Counted from the stretch's first letter, positions 24,073 to 32,803 are shown. The stretch is 64,000 nt of DNA from Paenibacillus_E sp042676385 (GCF_042676385.1 NZ_JBHTHA010000036.1:324162-388161), one strand, 5' to 3'. Notes: a model not told the origin generated them from the letters alone. Numbers and translations are program-made.

Positions 24073-24492
24073 ATGGCTCAAAGCGCCTATATTAAATTTG
24101 TATCAGGCTCCGCTGTCCCTGCTTTATCCTTGGAAGAGCTGAAAGAAAAGCTGCTCCATTACAGAGAACAACTGTCTCTTACCGCTAAACAATTGGGATG
24201 GGAATACGATGATGCCGGATTTCCCTATACGATTGAGACGAAGCCGGAAGGCGAAGGCAAATGGTTTTACCTGAAAGGCAAAAACCCGCTGTATAAATAT
24301 ATTGTCGTCGGCGTCGGCAGCGAGCGGAACCAAGAGGAAGAACGCCACTTTGTCCAAGTTGTTTTGCCGGATGATGCTACCCACGGGGACAAGAGCAAAG
24401 GCAATGAGTTTTGCAAATATCTCGGCAAACAATTGAAAGCTGAACTTCATCTATTTAATGGCAGAATCATGTATTTCAACCCTAGGAAATAA
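24073..24492 (+). CDS. DUF1885-like small protein
   Basis: 139 aa, soluble. The pattern AYIKFV...LEELKEKLLHYREQLSLTAKQLGWEYDDAGFPYTIE...YIVVGVG fits the Bacillus family DUF1885 as I remember it; function unknown. The ATG at 24073 is preceded by GAGGTGATCAAGG. An ATG at 24031 lacks a ribosome site. Followed 16 bases later by a strong terminator. Confidence 0.72.
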   Translation: MAQSAYIKFVSGSAVPALSLEELKEKLLHYREQLSLTAKQLGWEYDDAGFPYTIETKPEGEGKWFYLKGKNPLYKYIVVGVGSERNQEEERHFVQVVLPDDATHGDKSKGNEFCKYLGKQLKAELHLFNGRIMYFNPRK

Positions 24493-24507
24493 ATAGCAGT
24501 CAAACAG

Positions 24508-24541
24508 AAACCCCCTTCCAGATTAGATCTGAAAGGGGGTT
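24508..24541. terminator. Bidirectional terminator
   Basis: AACCCCCTT(C)CAGAT paired with ATCTG(A)AAGGGGGTT across a short loop, between convergent genes. Confidence 0.8.
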
Positions 24542-24555
24542 CTTATGTATAGATC

Positions 24556-24867
24556 CTACTCTTCGCCTTCTTGAGCTACGATTTCATTATAAATGGTCAC
24601 GACGCGTTCCCATTCGGCTTCATCTTCGATATTGACCAGATAGGCCTCTTCATCCTCTTCTTCAATACGGAAAATGACACCATCTGCCTCAGGATCGTTT
24701 CGATCGAGCAAAACGGCATATGCCTGCTCTTGAGATTGGAATGTATACACCATTACCATCTCATGTTCTTCACCGTTCTCGTCGGTAACGATAAAAATAT
24801 CTTCTCCATGCTCGTGATCGTGGTCACAGTCCGGGCCGTGCACATGATCGTGCTTATGATCGCTCAC
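24556..24867 (-). CDS. DUF1292 family protein with His-rich N-terminus
   Basis: 103 aa, strongly acidic. The C-terminal 75 residues are DUF1292 (IFIVTDENGEEHEMVMVYTF...EEAYLVNIEDEAEWERV). The first 22 residues hold eight His in HDHVHGPDCDHDHEHG, a likely metal-binding tail found in several family members. GTG start with GAGG eight bases ahead. In other bacilli DUF1292 genes accompany yrrL/yrzB; here it is alone. Function is unknown and the metal binding is inferred from composition. Confidence 0.88.
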   Translation of the reverse strand: MSDHKHDHVHGPDCDHDHEHGEDIFIVTDENGEEHEMVMVYTFQSQEQAYAVLLDRNDPEADGVIFRIEEEDEEAYLVNIEDEAEWERVVTIYNEIVAQEGEE

Positions 24868-24958
24868 AGGCAGAACCTCATTTCGTTTAATAATTGGTTA
24901 CCCAATTATCCTAACATTTTCATATAAAGAGGTCAAACCACATCTTGGAAAGGAAGTC

Positions 24959-25576
24959 CTATTCCGATTGAATTTGCTTCTCGGATACCACGGAGTAGTC
25001 GGAAGCTCCGCTTTGCTTCATGGCAAACTTCACTACGTATGTACCGGCTTCATCAAAAGATACGCCATAGAGCGGAACCTTCAGCCAGAATGATTCCTTG
25101 GATTCATTGATCGATTTGACAACCGGCGTCACGACACTCTTGCCGCTTGGAGAGATTACGGAAACTTGCACGGAATTAATGCTCGTTTTTAAGTTGTCAA
25201 CTTGGGCAAAAACGATGAAATCCGCTTGCTTGCCTTGCTCGACGACACCGAAAGGCACGATTGCCGAATCTTTGCGAACTTCTGTCGTAAAGAACATATG
25301 CACATTCGGTTTGTACAACGATACGGTTTTGTTCGAGTTATCCCACTTTACTAACGCTTGCAGCGCATCGCTTACAGCACGAAGCGGCAGGACGGTCTTG
25401 CCGTCAACAATAAGCGGTGGGACATCTGAATCGCCAAATTCCGCAGTAGTGTCATTGACGACCAAGCGAGCAATATTAAACCCCTTATAATCCCCCCATA
25501 TCGATGAGGCCACCACTGCAGCCGTACTTAGAACAAAAAACACCAGCATCAACGCAAATATACGCTGAACTTTCAT
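24959..25576 (-). CDS. Exported protein with copper-amine-oxidase-like (stalk) domain
   Basis: 205 aa. Signal peptide or N-terminal anchor (residues 6-24), stalk domain at about 36-88 (ARLVVNDTTAEF...VLPLRAVSDALQALVKWDNSNKTVSLY), then a beta-rich C-terminal half (about 100-200) that reads like an immunoglobulin-type fold (ADFIVFAQVDNLKTSINSVQVSVISPSGK...AGTYVVKFAM). GGAGG precedes the ATG by 8 bases. Surface structural role inferred. Monocistronic. Confidence 0.84.
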   Translation of the reverse strand: MKVQRIFALMLVFFVLSTAAVVASSIWGDYKGFNIARLVVNDTTAEFGDSDVPPLIVDGKTVLPLRAVSDALQALVKWDNSNKTVSLYKPNVHMFFTTEVRKDSAIVPFGVVEQGKQADFIVFAQVDNLKTSINSVQVSVISPSGKSVVTPVVKSINESKESFWLKVPLYGVSFDEAGTYVVKFAMKQSGASDYSVVSEKQIQSE

Positions 25577-25655
25577 CCTCTTAACCTCCAGCTCTCGTTA
25601 GTAATCTTGTGTCTGCATTTTTATACTCCAAAGGTTAAGAAGAGTTGCGTTGTTT

Positions 25656-26537
25656 TTACAATTTTGAAAAAAAAGAAAGAACCCGTTTCGTATACGCTTC
25701 AGGCTGCAGTTTGTATGAACCTACATGCGCAGCTTTTTGCGTAAGCCATATTTCGAAAACATCCGGATGCCTGCTCCACATCGCTTCACTATTGGACCAA
25801 GGTATCGCAGAATCGTCCTCGCTGTGTATGAACAGCGCAGGCCTCGGATACAATTGATCGACCGCTTTAAGCGCATCAACATCACGAGGGTGTATACCTA
25901 TCAATCGAGGCAATATCGCTAGTATTAGCGGGGTAAATGGGAAGCGCGGCAGCTTGGACCAGACCGGTAAATTCGCTTGTAAGTAAGGGCTGAGCTGACT
26001 GAACGGACTGTCGGCTACTACGCCTCGCACAGCTGACTCCTCTGCAGCCGCCAGAATGGACGTGCTGCCTCCCATGGAAAAGCCGATCAATCCGATTTTA
26101 CCAGGGACATGCTCCTTCACCCAATCGATCGCTCCAAGCAAATCCTCTTTCTCTAAGTAGCCTACTGTCGTCAAATGCCCTTCGGATTCTCCCGAATTAC
26201 GAAAATCAAACATCAATACGTTATACCCGGCCTCCACTAGCGATTTAGCCAGAGCTAACGCCGGAAGACCTTTCTCCAGACGTGTTCCTGCGTATCCATG
26301 AGAGATAACGAGTGTCATCGAAGTCGCAGTCTGCTTCGTGGGGAGAAACCAGCCATGCAGCACCACATCCCTCATCCTGCTTGGGAACGTAATGGCTTGG
26401 GCATGCAAGCCGTATTGCTCCGGAATTTCATCAATCGGTTTGCGGACCGGGTGTGTGAGCTTCCAGCCAATATACGTGGAAACGCCTATCAAACCCAATG
26501 CAATAAGCATAATAAAACAAACTAGGACCCATAACAT
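25656..26537 (-). CDS. Alpha/beta hydrolase, membrane-anchored
   Basis: 293 aa. One N-terminal membrane helix (about residues 2-24), then an alpha/beta-hydrolase domain: SHGYAG oxyanion region, nucleophile Ser154 in GFSMGG, acid in HSEDDSAIP and His in QKAAHVGSY. It belongs to the esterase/dipeptidyl-peptidase-like group often annotated as YqkD/FrsA-like. The ATG at 26537 is preceded by AGAGGTG at 12 bases. A GTG at 26552 overlaps that ribosome site and is the alternative. Its start lies 40 bases after the stop of the CcdC gene on the same strand. Confidence 0.85.
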   Translation of the reverse strand: MLWVLVCFIMLIALGLIGVSTYIGWKLTHPVRKPIDEIPEQYGLHAQAITFPSRMRDVVLHGWFLPTKQTATSMTLVISHGYAGTRLEKGLPALALAKSLVEAGYNVLMFDFRNSGESEGHLTTVGYLEKEDLLGAIDWVKEHVPGKIGLIGFSMGGSTSILAAAEESAVRGVVADSPFSQLSPYLQANLPVWSKLPRFPFTPLILAILPRLIGIHPRDVDALKAVDQLYPRPALFIHSEDDSAIPWSNSEAMWSRHPDVFEIWLTQKAAHVGSYKLQPEAYTKRVLSFFSKL

Positions 26538-26577
26538 GATAACGAACCACACCTCTTTATGAGCATACCAATTTCGT

Positions 26578-27060
26578 CTAGTTCTTTCGGCTTAATGCTT
26601 GGAACTGAACATACATGGCAACCCGCCAAGGAAGCAGCATGCCATAAGCCAAAATAAAAAATAAGGCTCCTGTCTGATAAATGGAGACAAACTCTTCTAC
26701 ATATCCATGCAAAGCAAGTCTAATGATCAATAGAATGAGCAATATCCCTATAAATGCCTTCGATCGTTTCATATAAACTTGACCGTCTTGCACATAAAAC
26801 TTCGACGTACGAATTAACGGATAAGCAAAAAGTACCGCACCCACCATAAAAGCTGCAATCCCCCATAGGACAGGGATTCGCATCATCGGCGCCACAAACA
26901 TCAGAAATCCTGTTGTCATGCCAATAGGCGGCATAATAATTTTCATCGTATTGACCGGCTTCGCGGACGCACGCATTCGGACGAACATGACCATTAGCGC
27001 CGCGACTAAAGACCCGATCAGAGAAATCGCATGCAAATGGGATGTAAATGTAAAAGACAT
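26578..27060 (-). CDS. ccdC: CcdC-family membrane protein
   Basis: 160 aa with four or five predicted helices, the length and pattern of Bacillus CcdC (YneJ; MKIIMPPIGMTTGFLMFV...PLIRTSKFYVQDGQVYMKRSKAFI). It is named for its position near ccdA in Bacillus, but is not required for cytochrome c maturation there. No ccdA lies nearby in this window. AGGAGG 8 bases before the ATG, with a hairpin just upstream (27081-27096). Confidence 0.85.
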   Translation of the reverse strand: MSFTFTSHLHAISLIGSLVAALMVMFVRMRASAKPVNTMKIIMPPIGMTTGFLMFVAPMMRIPVLWGIAAFMVGAVLFAYPLIRTSKFYVQDGQVYMKRSKAFIGILLILLIIRLALHGYVEEFVSIYQTGALFFILAYGMLLPWRVAMYVQFQALSRKN

Positions 27061-27080
27061 CTTTAAAGCCTCCTAACAGC

Positions 27081-27120
27081 TTTTGCCAAGGCAAAACTTG
27101 TTTCGTAACATAAGATTAGT
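27081..27120. repeat. Hairpin element upstream of the ccdC ribosome-binding site
   Basis: TTTTGCCAAGGCAAAA, a 7-bp inverted repeat, is followed by CTTGTTTCGTAACATAAG, which resembles CTTACATCGTAAGCATAAG in the 53409 repeats. It lies directly upstream of AGGAGG (minus sense). Confidence 0.4.
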
Positions 27121-27188
27121 ATAACTAATTCTCGCTATGCTCATTATATCACTGCCCTAACCGCTTCTAAAGTGAATTCACATAATGG

Positions 27189-27218
27189 TTGAAATTCGGC
27201 AAGCTCCCATGCTACATT
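27189..27218 (+). promoter_or_regulatory. Putative promoter of the MBL-fold gene
   Basis: TTGAAA (27189-27194) and TACATT (27213-27218) separated by 18 bases, 40 bases before the start codon. Confidence 0.4.
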
Positions 27219-27257
27219 AGAAAAAGATGATTTTTGTCGAAATATGGAGGCGGCTGA

Positions 27258-28010
27258 ATGAGTTTGCATATTCAAATGATTGGAACCGGCAGCGCTTTTG
27301 CCAAAACCTATTACAACACAAGCGCCATGGTTATGACGGAACATGCCAAGATACTCATCGATTGTGGATTTAATACGCCAAAATCGCTGCATGAAATCGG
27401 AATTGCACCCGATCAAATCGATGGAATCGTCATTTCCCATATCCACGCCGATCATGTCGGCGGATTGGAAGAAGTCGCATTTCGCTTGTTGTATCAGTAC
27501 AACAAAAAGCGAATCAAGCTCTTTCTTACCGAGCCTCTGGCCGACGTTCTCTGGGAGAATACACTCAAAGGCGGCATGTTCAATCCCGAAGAAGGTTTTA
27601 ACTCTCTCGATGATTATTTTGATGTGATACGAATTGAAGAGAACAAGCAGACGGAAATACTGCCAGGCCTCGCCATCGAATTCATGCCTACGCAACATAT
27701 TCTCCGCAAAATCAGCTACTCTCTTTTCATTAATGGCCAAACGTTTTATAGCGCAGATATCCGTTTCGACGCAGAGTTGCTTTTACATGAAGTGGTTCAG
27801 AAAAGACAATGTCATACGATCCTTCATGATTGCCAACTAACCGGTCAAGGCGCTATTCACGCAACTCTATCCGAATTGCTTACGTTACCGGTCGATGTGC
27901 AGAAACGCATTTATCTAATGCATTATGATGATAAAATGCCCTCCTTCATCGGTCAAACGGGCAGTATGACTTTTATCGAACAGTATCAAATTCTAGCGCT
28001 GTCTGAATAA
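27258..28010 (+). CDS. MBL-fold metallo-hydrolase
   Basis: 250 aa. The metal-binding motif SHIHADHVGG (about residues 55-64) is the HxHxDH signature. Further ligands are expected at the His of FMPTQH, the Asp of YSADIRFD and the His of LMHYDD. It resembles the RNase Z/PhnP-like cytosolic phosphodiesterase branch, but the substrate cannot be told. GGAGG lies before the ATG. The next gene begins 43 bases downstream. Confidence 0.88.
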   Translation: MSLHIQMIGTGSAFAKTYYNTSAMVMTEHAKILIDCGFNTPKSLHEIGIAPDQIDGIVISHIHADHVGGLEEVAFRLLYQYNKKRIKLFLTEPLADVLWENTLKGGMFNPEEGFNSLDDYFDVIRIEENKQTEILPGLAIEFMPTQHILRKISYSLFINGQTFYSADIRFDAELLLHEVVQKRQCHTILHDCQLTGQGAIHATLSELLTLPVDVQKRIYLMHYDDKMPSFIGQTGSMTFIEQYQILALSE

Positions 28011-28053
28011 TAATGTCCTTTGGCTTCCATACTAAGCTGTGGAGGTGATTGTT

Positions 28054-28290
28054 ATGAATCCAAACAACAAAGAACAAGTCGTCGCTGTCAGAAAAAATGG
28101 CGATGGCGATATTATTCAGCTCCAGCTGTCCTCAGGAACTGTTGTCGATTACAAGCAAGCTCAACAGATGGCAAAAGCCGGGCAGATCGAACATGTCAAT
28201 GTGTTTAGGGGACGCGATGGAGATGAGCATTTGCGTTCTGATGCAGACGGCGATCCGAACAATAATCTAGATCAATTACCAACTTTTTAA
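28054..28290 (+). CDS. DUF3892 family small protein
   Basis: 78 aa: EQVVAVRKNGDGDIIQLQLSSGTVVDYKQAQQMAKAGQIEHVNVFRGRDGDEHLRSDADGDPNNNLDQLP. This is the DUF3892 pattern (YxxA..m...G.I.g...... G...LRS..DG...NNLD.LP). Function unknown; common in bacilli. GGAGGTGA five bases before the ATG. Probably the second gene of a unit with the MBL-fold protein, and followed by a terminator. Confidence 0.85.
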   Translation: MNPNNKEQVVAVRKNGDGDIIQLQLSSGTVVDYKQAQQMAKAGQIEHVNVFRGRDGDEHLRSDADGDPNNNLDQLPTF

Positions 28291-28300
28291 CAGATATACC

Positions 28301-28338
28301 AGAGCCTGCACAGGAAATGTTCCAGCAGGTTCTTTTTT
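28301..28338 (+). terminator. Terminator after the DUF3892 gene
   Basis: AGAGCCTGC/GCAGGTTCT stem with an inner ACAGGAA/TTCC pairing, then TTTTTT. Confidence 0.75.
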
Positions 28339-28457
28339 CGAGAAAATCCGTGATTATTTCCTATTATTTACGAATTTGTTGAAGGGATTTTAACGCCAAT
28401 AGAGAACATATGACAAGGGTGTAAATACCGTCATGCTTGCACTCAGGAGATGATACG

Positions 28458-30080
28458 GTGGTAATCAACTGGATTCTTTATGCTTATGCTATCATTTTTA
28501 CCGTTTATGCGAATGTTTCGCAATCTGCGATCAACCCGATTTTGCTCATTCTGTCCTGTATTCTATTTGTAGTCAGTCTGCATGCTGGCCGTTATTCTTC
28601 CGTCATGCCATGGATACGCATTCTGCTCATATGCTGCTTTCATTGGGCAAGTCAACTTAATCTCATTTTGCCCTTATACTTGCTTACCTTGTCGCGTGAT
28701 ATTTATTTGGAAGACAGCCCGATAAGGTCATGGAGCTTAGCCACTTTCCACGCTCTGACTTTTATAATCACCGCTTACTTTGTATGGGATCATGGATCTC
28801 AATATTTGTTCAGGTTTTACGAAGTTACAAGCGTACTCCATTTCATTGCGGCTGCACTGTTAACCAGAAAGAGTCACACGTCGATTAAGCAGACCGAAAT
28901 TCTCAGGAAAGAGCGAGTTTTGCTTTCTAAACAAGATTCATTAACAGGTCTGTATAACTATGAGGAATGCCACCACCGATTGAAACAATTGATCGAGGAA
29001 AAGCAAGGTTTGGTCCTTATCCTGATCGATTGCACCGACTTGAAGTCAATGAATACGACTCGCGGCTTTCAAGCGGGGAACTTAATTTTGAAGCAAATCG
29101 CGGAACTGCTCAAAATTTTATTTTCTGACGCGTTGTTCATTTCAAGATACGGCGGCGATGAATTCGCCGTTGTGATGCCGCTAGCGAAGGATAACCAACC
29201 CTCTTCCATTTCTTACAAACTGCAGCTTGATTCTGAGCTGCCGAAATTGACCGGCATTCAAATTACATACGGAATTGCAGCCTATCCCTCGGAAGGGTTG
29301 ACGAAGGATGATCTGATTTTACTTGCGGAACATAATTTATTTATGAAAAAACGCGAAACCTGGCTCAAGCGCGAGGAACATATGCTTCGTTCGGAGAAAC
29401 TTCGCGTCGTCGGAGAACTTGCTTCCGGTATGGCGCACGAAATTAGAAATCCTTTGACTACCGTAAGGGGCTTTCTACAGATTTCAAAAGCAAACGGCTA
29501 CAATATCGAAAATTGGTACTCGATGATTATGGATGAGATCGATCGTATGAGTGATTTAACGGCTGAATTCCTCCAATTCTCCAAACCGCACTCGACCCAA
29601 TTCCGCGTCCATTCACTTCACGAATGTGTATTGAAAATAATTTCGCTAATGGAATCAGAGGCTACCCGACTCGGACATGAAATTCACTACAGCGAATCTT
29701 TTAAACCGATTTTTATGTTGATGGATCAGGATAAGATGATACAGTTGCTGCTGAATTTGGTGAAAAACGCTTGTGAAGCGATGGAAGAAAGCGGTATCAT
29801 TCAAATCAAATTAAGCCGCGATCAAAAGAACGCGACCTTGATTATTGAAGATAATGGACCTGGGATTTCAACTGATCTCCTTGAAAAGATATTTCATCCC
29901 TTCTATACGACGAAAGAAAGCGGAACGGGACTGGGACTGTCCATTTGCCATAAAATCGTGCAGGATCATCAAGGTACGCTGGAAGTGGAAAGCGAGCCCG
30001 GTCGAGGCGCACGCTTCATAATCATGTTTCCGCTTGCTACAGAAGAAGATATGAATTACGAAAAAGCCGCTTCTAGTTAA
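28458..30080 (+). CDS. Membrane histidine kinase with an internal GGDEF-like domain
   Basis: 540 aa. Five or six N-terminal helices (to about 137), a GGDEF domain (about 160-300) with DSLTGLYN and an intact RYGGDEF (GGDEF at 232-236), then HisKA with GELASGMAHEIRNPL (His327) and HATPase_c with NLVKNACEAM, DNGPGIS and GTGLGLS. The C-terminal kinase resembles sporulation kinases such as KinB/KinE. In the GGDEF domain the usual NDxxGHxxGD reads NTTRGFQAGN and no RxxD inhibitory site is visible, so cyclase activity is doubtful and a nucleotide-sensing role is possible. The GTG at 28458 has AGGAGA seven bases ahead. No response regulator is adjacent (orphan kinase). Its stop overlaps the convergent GNAT gene. 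Confidence 0.9.
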   Translation: MVINWILYAYAIIFTVYANVSQSAINPILLILSCILFVVSLHAGRYSSVMPWIRILLICCFHWASQLNLILPLYLLTLSRDIYLEDSPIRSWSLATFHALTFIITAYFVWDHGSQYLFRFYEVTSVLHFIAAALLTRKSHTSIKQTEILRKERVLLSKQDSLTGLYNYEECHHRLKQLIEEKQGLVLILIDCTDLKSMNTTRGFQAGNLILKQIAELLKILFSDALFISRYGGDEFAVVMPLAKDNQPSSISYKLQLDSELPKLTGIQITYGIAAYPSEGLTKDDLILLAEHNLFMKKRETWLKREEHMLRSEKLRVVGELASGMAHEIRNPLTTVRGFLQISKANGYNIENWYSMIMDEIDRMSDLTAEFLQFSKPHSTQFRVHSLHECVLKIISLMESEATRLGHEIHYSESFKPIFMLMDQDKMIQLLLNLVKNACEAMEESGIIQIKLSRDQKNATLIIEDNGPGISTDLLEKIFHPFYTTKESGTGLGLSICHKIVQDHQGTLEVESEPGRGARFIIMFPLATEEDMNYEKAASS

Positions 30081-30091
30081 AGTGGCTTTTT
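30061..30091. terminator. Bidirectional terminator embedded in two overlapping 3' coding ends
   Basis: AAAAAGCCGCTT pairs with AAGTGGCTTTTT around CTAGTT. It contains the last codons and stop of both the histidine kinase (+) and the GNAT gene (-). Confidence 0.75.
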
Positions 30092-30514
30092 CATTCTTAC
30101 ATGAAGAATATCGGCATCATAAAAAGGCTCTTCCGAAATCACCCTATAGCCTAACTGGCTATAAAATCCTTCCGCTTGGCATTGAGCGTCCAATATCGCA
30201 AATTGGGCATCCAACTCGCGAGCTTGCTGCTCCATTTCCAAAATAAGCTGCTTACCCAGTCCTTTGCCGCGGTACTCTTTCAAGACGGCAACACGCTGAA
30301 ACTTTGCTGTCTTATCCTCATAGAAGTACCAACGGGCTGTTGCAACAGGCCTTTCTTCATCTACCATGAGAACATGATGGCAGGCAGCCGGGGATTCATC
30401 TTTTTCATCCATTTCCAATTCCTCAGGGACCTGTTGCTCCTCCACAAACACTTTCATACGTACTTCAAAACATGCTTCCAGCTCTTCTATCGTTGTGACA
30501 CGAATCATTTCCAT
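30077..30514 (-). CDS. GNAT-family N-acetyltransferase (ElaA/YybD-like)
   Basis: 145 aa. The acetyl-CoA pyrophosphate loop RGKGLGKQLI is at about 92-101, preceded by the beta-4 strand FQRVAVLKEY. The N-terminus VTTIEELEACFEVRMKVFVEEQQVPEELEMDEKDE is typical of the ElaA/YjcF-like subgroup. The substrate is probably a small molecule. The start is uncertain: an ATG at 30526 coincides with the AAAGG ribosome site, so 30514 is preferred. The stop codon overlaps the kinase stop by 4 bases. Confidence 0.88.
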   Translation of the reverse strand: MEMIRVTTIEELEACFEVRMKVFVEEQQVPEELEMDEKDESPAACHHVLMVDEERPVATARWYFYEDKTAKFQRVAVLKEYRGKGLGKQLILEMEQQARELDAQFAILDAQCQAEGFYSQLGYRVISEEPFYDADILHVRMKKPL

Positions 30515-30582
30515 ATTGACTTTCATCCTTTCTGAGAACGTTTCTTGATCTTATCCCATTCTCAAAAAGTTGTCTATACGCT

Positions 30583-31047
30583 TTATTTGTTTCGCCACTC
30601 AAGCAAATAGCTAAAAGCACCAACAGCCATACCCAACAAAGCTCCGCCCAGCACTTCCGTTGGCAAATGACCTAGCCGCTCTTTGAGCTCTTTGCGTCTG
30701 CGCGCATGATAGAGCCCCGGATACTGGCGTGCAAGTCTCTCCACCTGCTCATCCAAATCATTCACTTCGATGGCTATTTCCCCGGCAGCCCGCCGAATGC
30801 CCATTGCGTCGTACATGACAACGGCCCCGAAAACAGAGCTCACAGCAAAATCAATAGCCGATACCCCTCGTTTTAAAGCAATATAGGTTGCCAGTGCGGA
30901 TACGCCTGCAGAGTGGGAACTGGGCATGCCTCCTGTTTGTATGAGCTGGGACCAATCCCACTCTTTCGTCTTCGCATATGTGATAGGTATTTTCGCCGCC
31001 TGTGCTGCACCTATTCCGATTAACGCGGTCGTTAAAGCTCGATTCAT
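30583..31047 (-). CDS. Divergent PAP2 family membrane protein (DUF212, YuiD-like)
   Basis: 154 aa. The family core GGMPSSHSAGVSALA (about 39-53) contains the SSH phosphatase-like motif. KIPITYAKTKEWDW at the N-terminus and VMYDAMGIRRAAGE are typical of DUF212. Membrane helices occur near 5-22, 45-65 and 130-150. It may act on isoprenoid or lipid phosphates, but no activity has been established for this group to my knowledge. The ATG at 31047 follows GAGAGGTGA. Confidence 0.88.
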   Translation of the reverse strand: MNRALTTALIGIGAAQAAKIPITYAKTKEWDWSQLIQTGGMPSSHSAGVSALATYIALKRGVSAIDFAVSSVFGAVVMYDAMGIRRAAGEIAIEVNDLDEQVERLARQYPGLYHARRRKELKERLGHLPTEVLGGALLGMAVGAFSYLLEWRNK

Positions 31048-31180
31048 AAAATCACCTCTCACATAGAATCCATCGCAGGTTTAGATTCTATTCGCTTTTT
31101 TTGATACAATGGAGGAGGTAACCCCCCCTGTTTTACGTAGAACGTTTTTCTTACCGAAAAACTCTAAGGAGTGTTAACGA

Positions 31181-31609
31181 ATGAATATTGCATTTTTCCT
31201 TTTACCTAAATCCGAAGTCATAACTACGACTTTACAAACGACGCTGCGCCAAACGCTAGAGCGTATGGAATTTCATCGATATACGGCTGTACCCATACTT
31301 TCTGATGAGGGACTTTATGTCGGAACTGTGACGGAAGGCGACCTGCTGTGGTTCCTTAAAAACTCAGAAGGCGTAGGCTTTGAAAACGCTCATCGCCATC
31401 TCCTGGAAGAAGTGCCGCTGCGCATGAAAAATAAGCCCGTTCACATCCATGCCGAAATGGATGATCTAATCGAGCTTGCTAAAGTACAAAACTTCGTTCC
31501 TGTCGTTGACGATTCCGATAAGTTCATTGGCATCGTGCGCAGAAGCGACATTATCGAATACTGTGCAAAACAAATGTTTAAATCCCCTTCCGCGGCATTA
31601 GAGATGTAG
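31181..31609 (+). CDS. Two-CBS-domain protein
   Basis: 142 aa comprising two CBS motifs (about 8-66 and 75-135): QTLERMEFHRYTAVPILSDEGLYVGTVTEGDLL and ELAKVQNFVPVVDDSDKFIGIVRRSDII. Stand-alone CBS pairs bind adenine nucleotides and act as sensors. AAGGAG precedes the ATG by 11 bases. The gene's last 32 bases overlap the 3' end of the convergent GT39 gene, so transcription of the two is likely to interfere. Confidence 0.9.
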   Translation: MNIAFFLLPKSEVITTTLQTTLRQTLERMEFHRYTAVPILSDEGLYVGTVTEGDLLWFLKNSEGVGFENAHRHLLEEVPLRMKNKPVHIHAEMDDLIELAKVQNFVPVVDDSDKFIGIVRRSDIIEYCAKQMFKSPSAALEM

Positions 31610-32789
31610 TCCAGGCGTATCGCACCAGAAACCCGATCTGCGTCAAGAAGTAAGCTGTTCCCAACATAAGAAACGGAAGCATCGCATACAGATATCGATC
31701 AACGGGGATGAACACCATATGCACACCTAAAAAAACCAGAAAGCTAACTGCCAAAAAGCGGATGGAATGGTTTCTCCAGCTCAACAAGGACAGCGTTAAA
31801 CTGCCAATGACGATCAGGTCATTATGCAGTTTCAATAACAAATTTGCATACCACGCCGGCACGGAAAATGGGTAAGGCCCCACCCACATCGTTTTGAAAA
31901 AGATGAGCAATTTTCCAATAGTCATCCATTTGATCCATAGAATCGGATCCTCTTTGAACCCTTGCCGAATCCGTTTGACGCCTTCAGCAAACTGATGATC
32001 TTTGTCGATATGGTTCCAATCAATCGTGCCTTGGAAGTAAGGGTCCGTTCCGCCCAGGAACGGATTGCCTGCTTCTCCTTTGGCGATGAAAATAAACTCA
32101 TGAAACGTTAGCGCATTTCGAATCCACCATGGCAGCATAACGAAAGCGAACGAAGCGGCGGCAAGCATGGCGGGCTTCATATCCAATTTCTTCTCTTTGA
32201 TCCAAAGGAATAAATAAGGAATGACGGCCATCGGGAGCGAATTGGGCCGAATTAGCACACAGACCCCCAGCAACAAACCCATCCAAAGATGGTCCCTCCA
32301 TTTATTCTCCTGAATGATCCGCACTTGCATATAGAGCATACCCGTAAAAGCAGTCAAAAATGGTACTTCCGTTAGGATAAGTGAAGCCGACCATACATAG
32401 GAAGGATAGATCGCAGCAAAACCTGCTGCCAGTAGCCCCGTTAGAGGATGAAACAAGCGGCAGCCCAGCAAATAAATGAATGTAATTGCCCCCAGCGCTA
32501 TGAAGCAGTTCAGCACTCGAACGACCATTAAAGCGGACTCAAGCCGATCATAACCAGTTAAGCTAAATATCGCCGCTAAAAGAATCGGCCATCCAGGTGT
32601 GACGAGCGAATTCGGTATCGTATCGCGGTATGCATATATGCCTTTATCCAGAAGTTGAATCGTTGTTTTCGTATACTCCAGTTGATCCCATTCCAAAGGT
32701 GCATACTCAGCTTCGAGAACATAATGAAGTCTTAGATACAAGGCGACCCCCAATAGAAGCATAAGCCCAATCAAAGTTCCTTTTTTCAT
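31578..32789 (-). CDS. GT39/ArnT-like integral membrane glycosyltransferase
   Basis: 403 aa, ten or more predicted helices. The first extracytoplasmic loop has PLEWDQLEYTKTTIQLLDKG, the acidic motif region of PMT/ArnT-type glycosyltransferases that use polyprenyl-phosphate sugars. IRPNSLPMAVIPYL and PWWIRNAL are also typical. It is the last gene of a cassette with a GT2, a DUF2304 protein and an EamA/SMR-like protein. I infer that it transfers a lipid-linked sugar onto a cell-wall polymer outside the membrane. Confidence 0.86.
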   Translation of the reverse strand: MKKGTLIGLMLLLGVALYLRLHYVLEAEYAPLEWDQLEYTKTTIQLLDKGIYAYRDTIPNSLVTPGWPILLAAIFSLTGYDRLESALMVVRVLNCFIALGAITFIYLLGCRLFHPLTGLLAAGFAAIYPSYVWSASLILTEVPFLTAFTGMLYMQVRIIQENKWRDHLWMGLLLGVCVLIRPNSLPMAVIPYLFLWIKEKKLDMKPAMLAAASFAFVMLPWWIRNALTFHEFIFIAKGEAGNPFLGGTDPYFQGTIDWNHIDKDHQFAEGVKRIRQGFKEDPILWIKWMTIGKLLIFFKTMWVGPYPFSVPAWYANLLLKLHNDLIVIGSLTLSLLSWRNHSIRFLAVSFLVFLGVHMVFIPVDRYLYAMLPFLMLGTAYFLTQIGFLVRYAWTTSLMPRKGI

Positions 32790-32803
32790 GAATCCCTCAC
32801 TCC

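Noticed and set aside
27144..27740. Minus-strand 198-codon ORF
   Set aside because: Antisense to the MBL-fold gene, which has an intact metal motif and a ribosome site.
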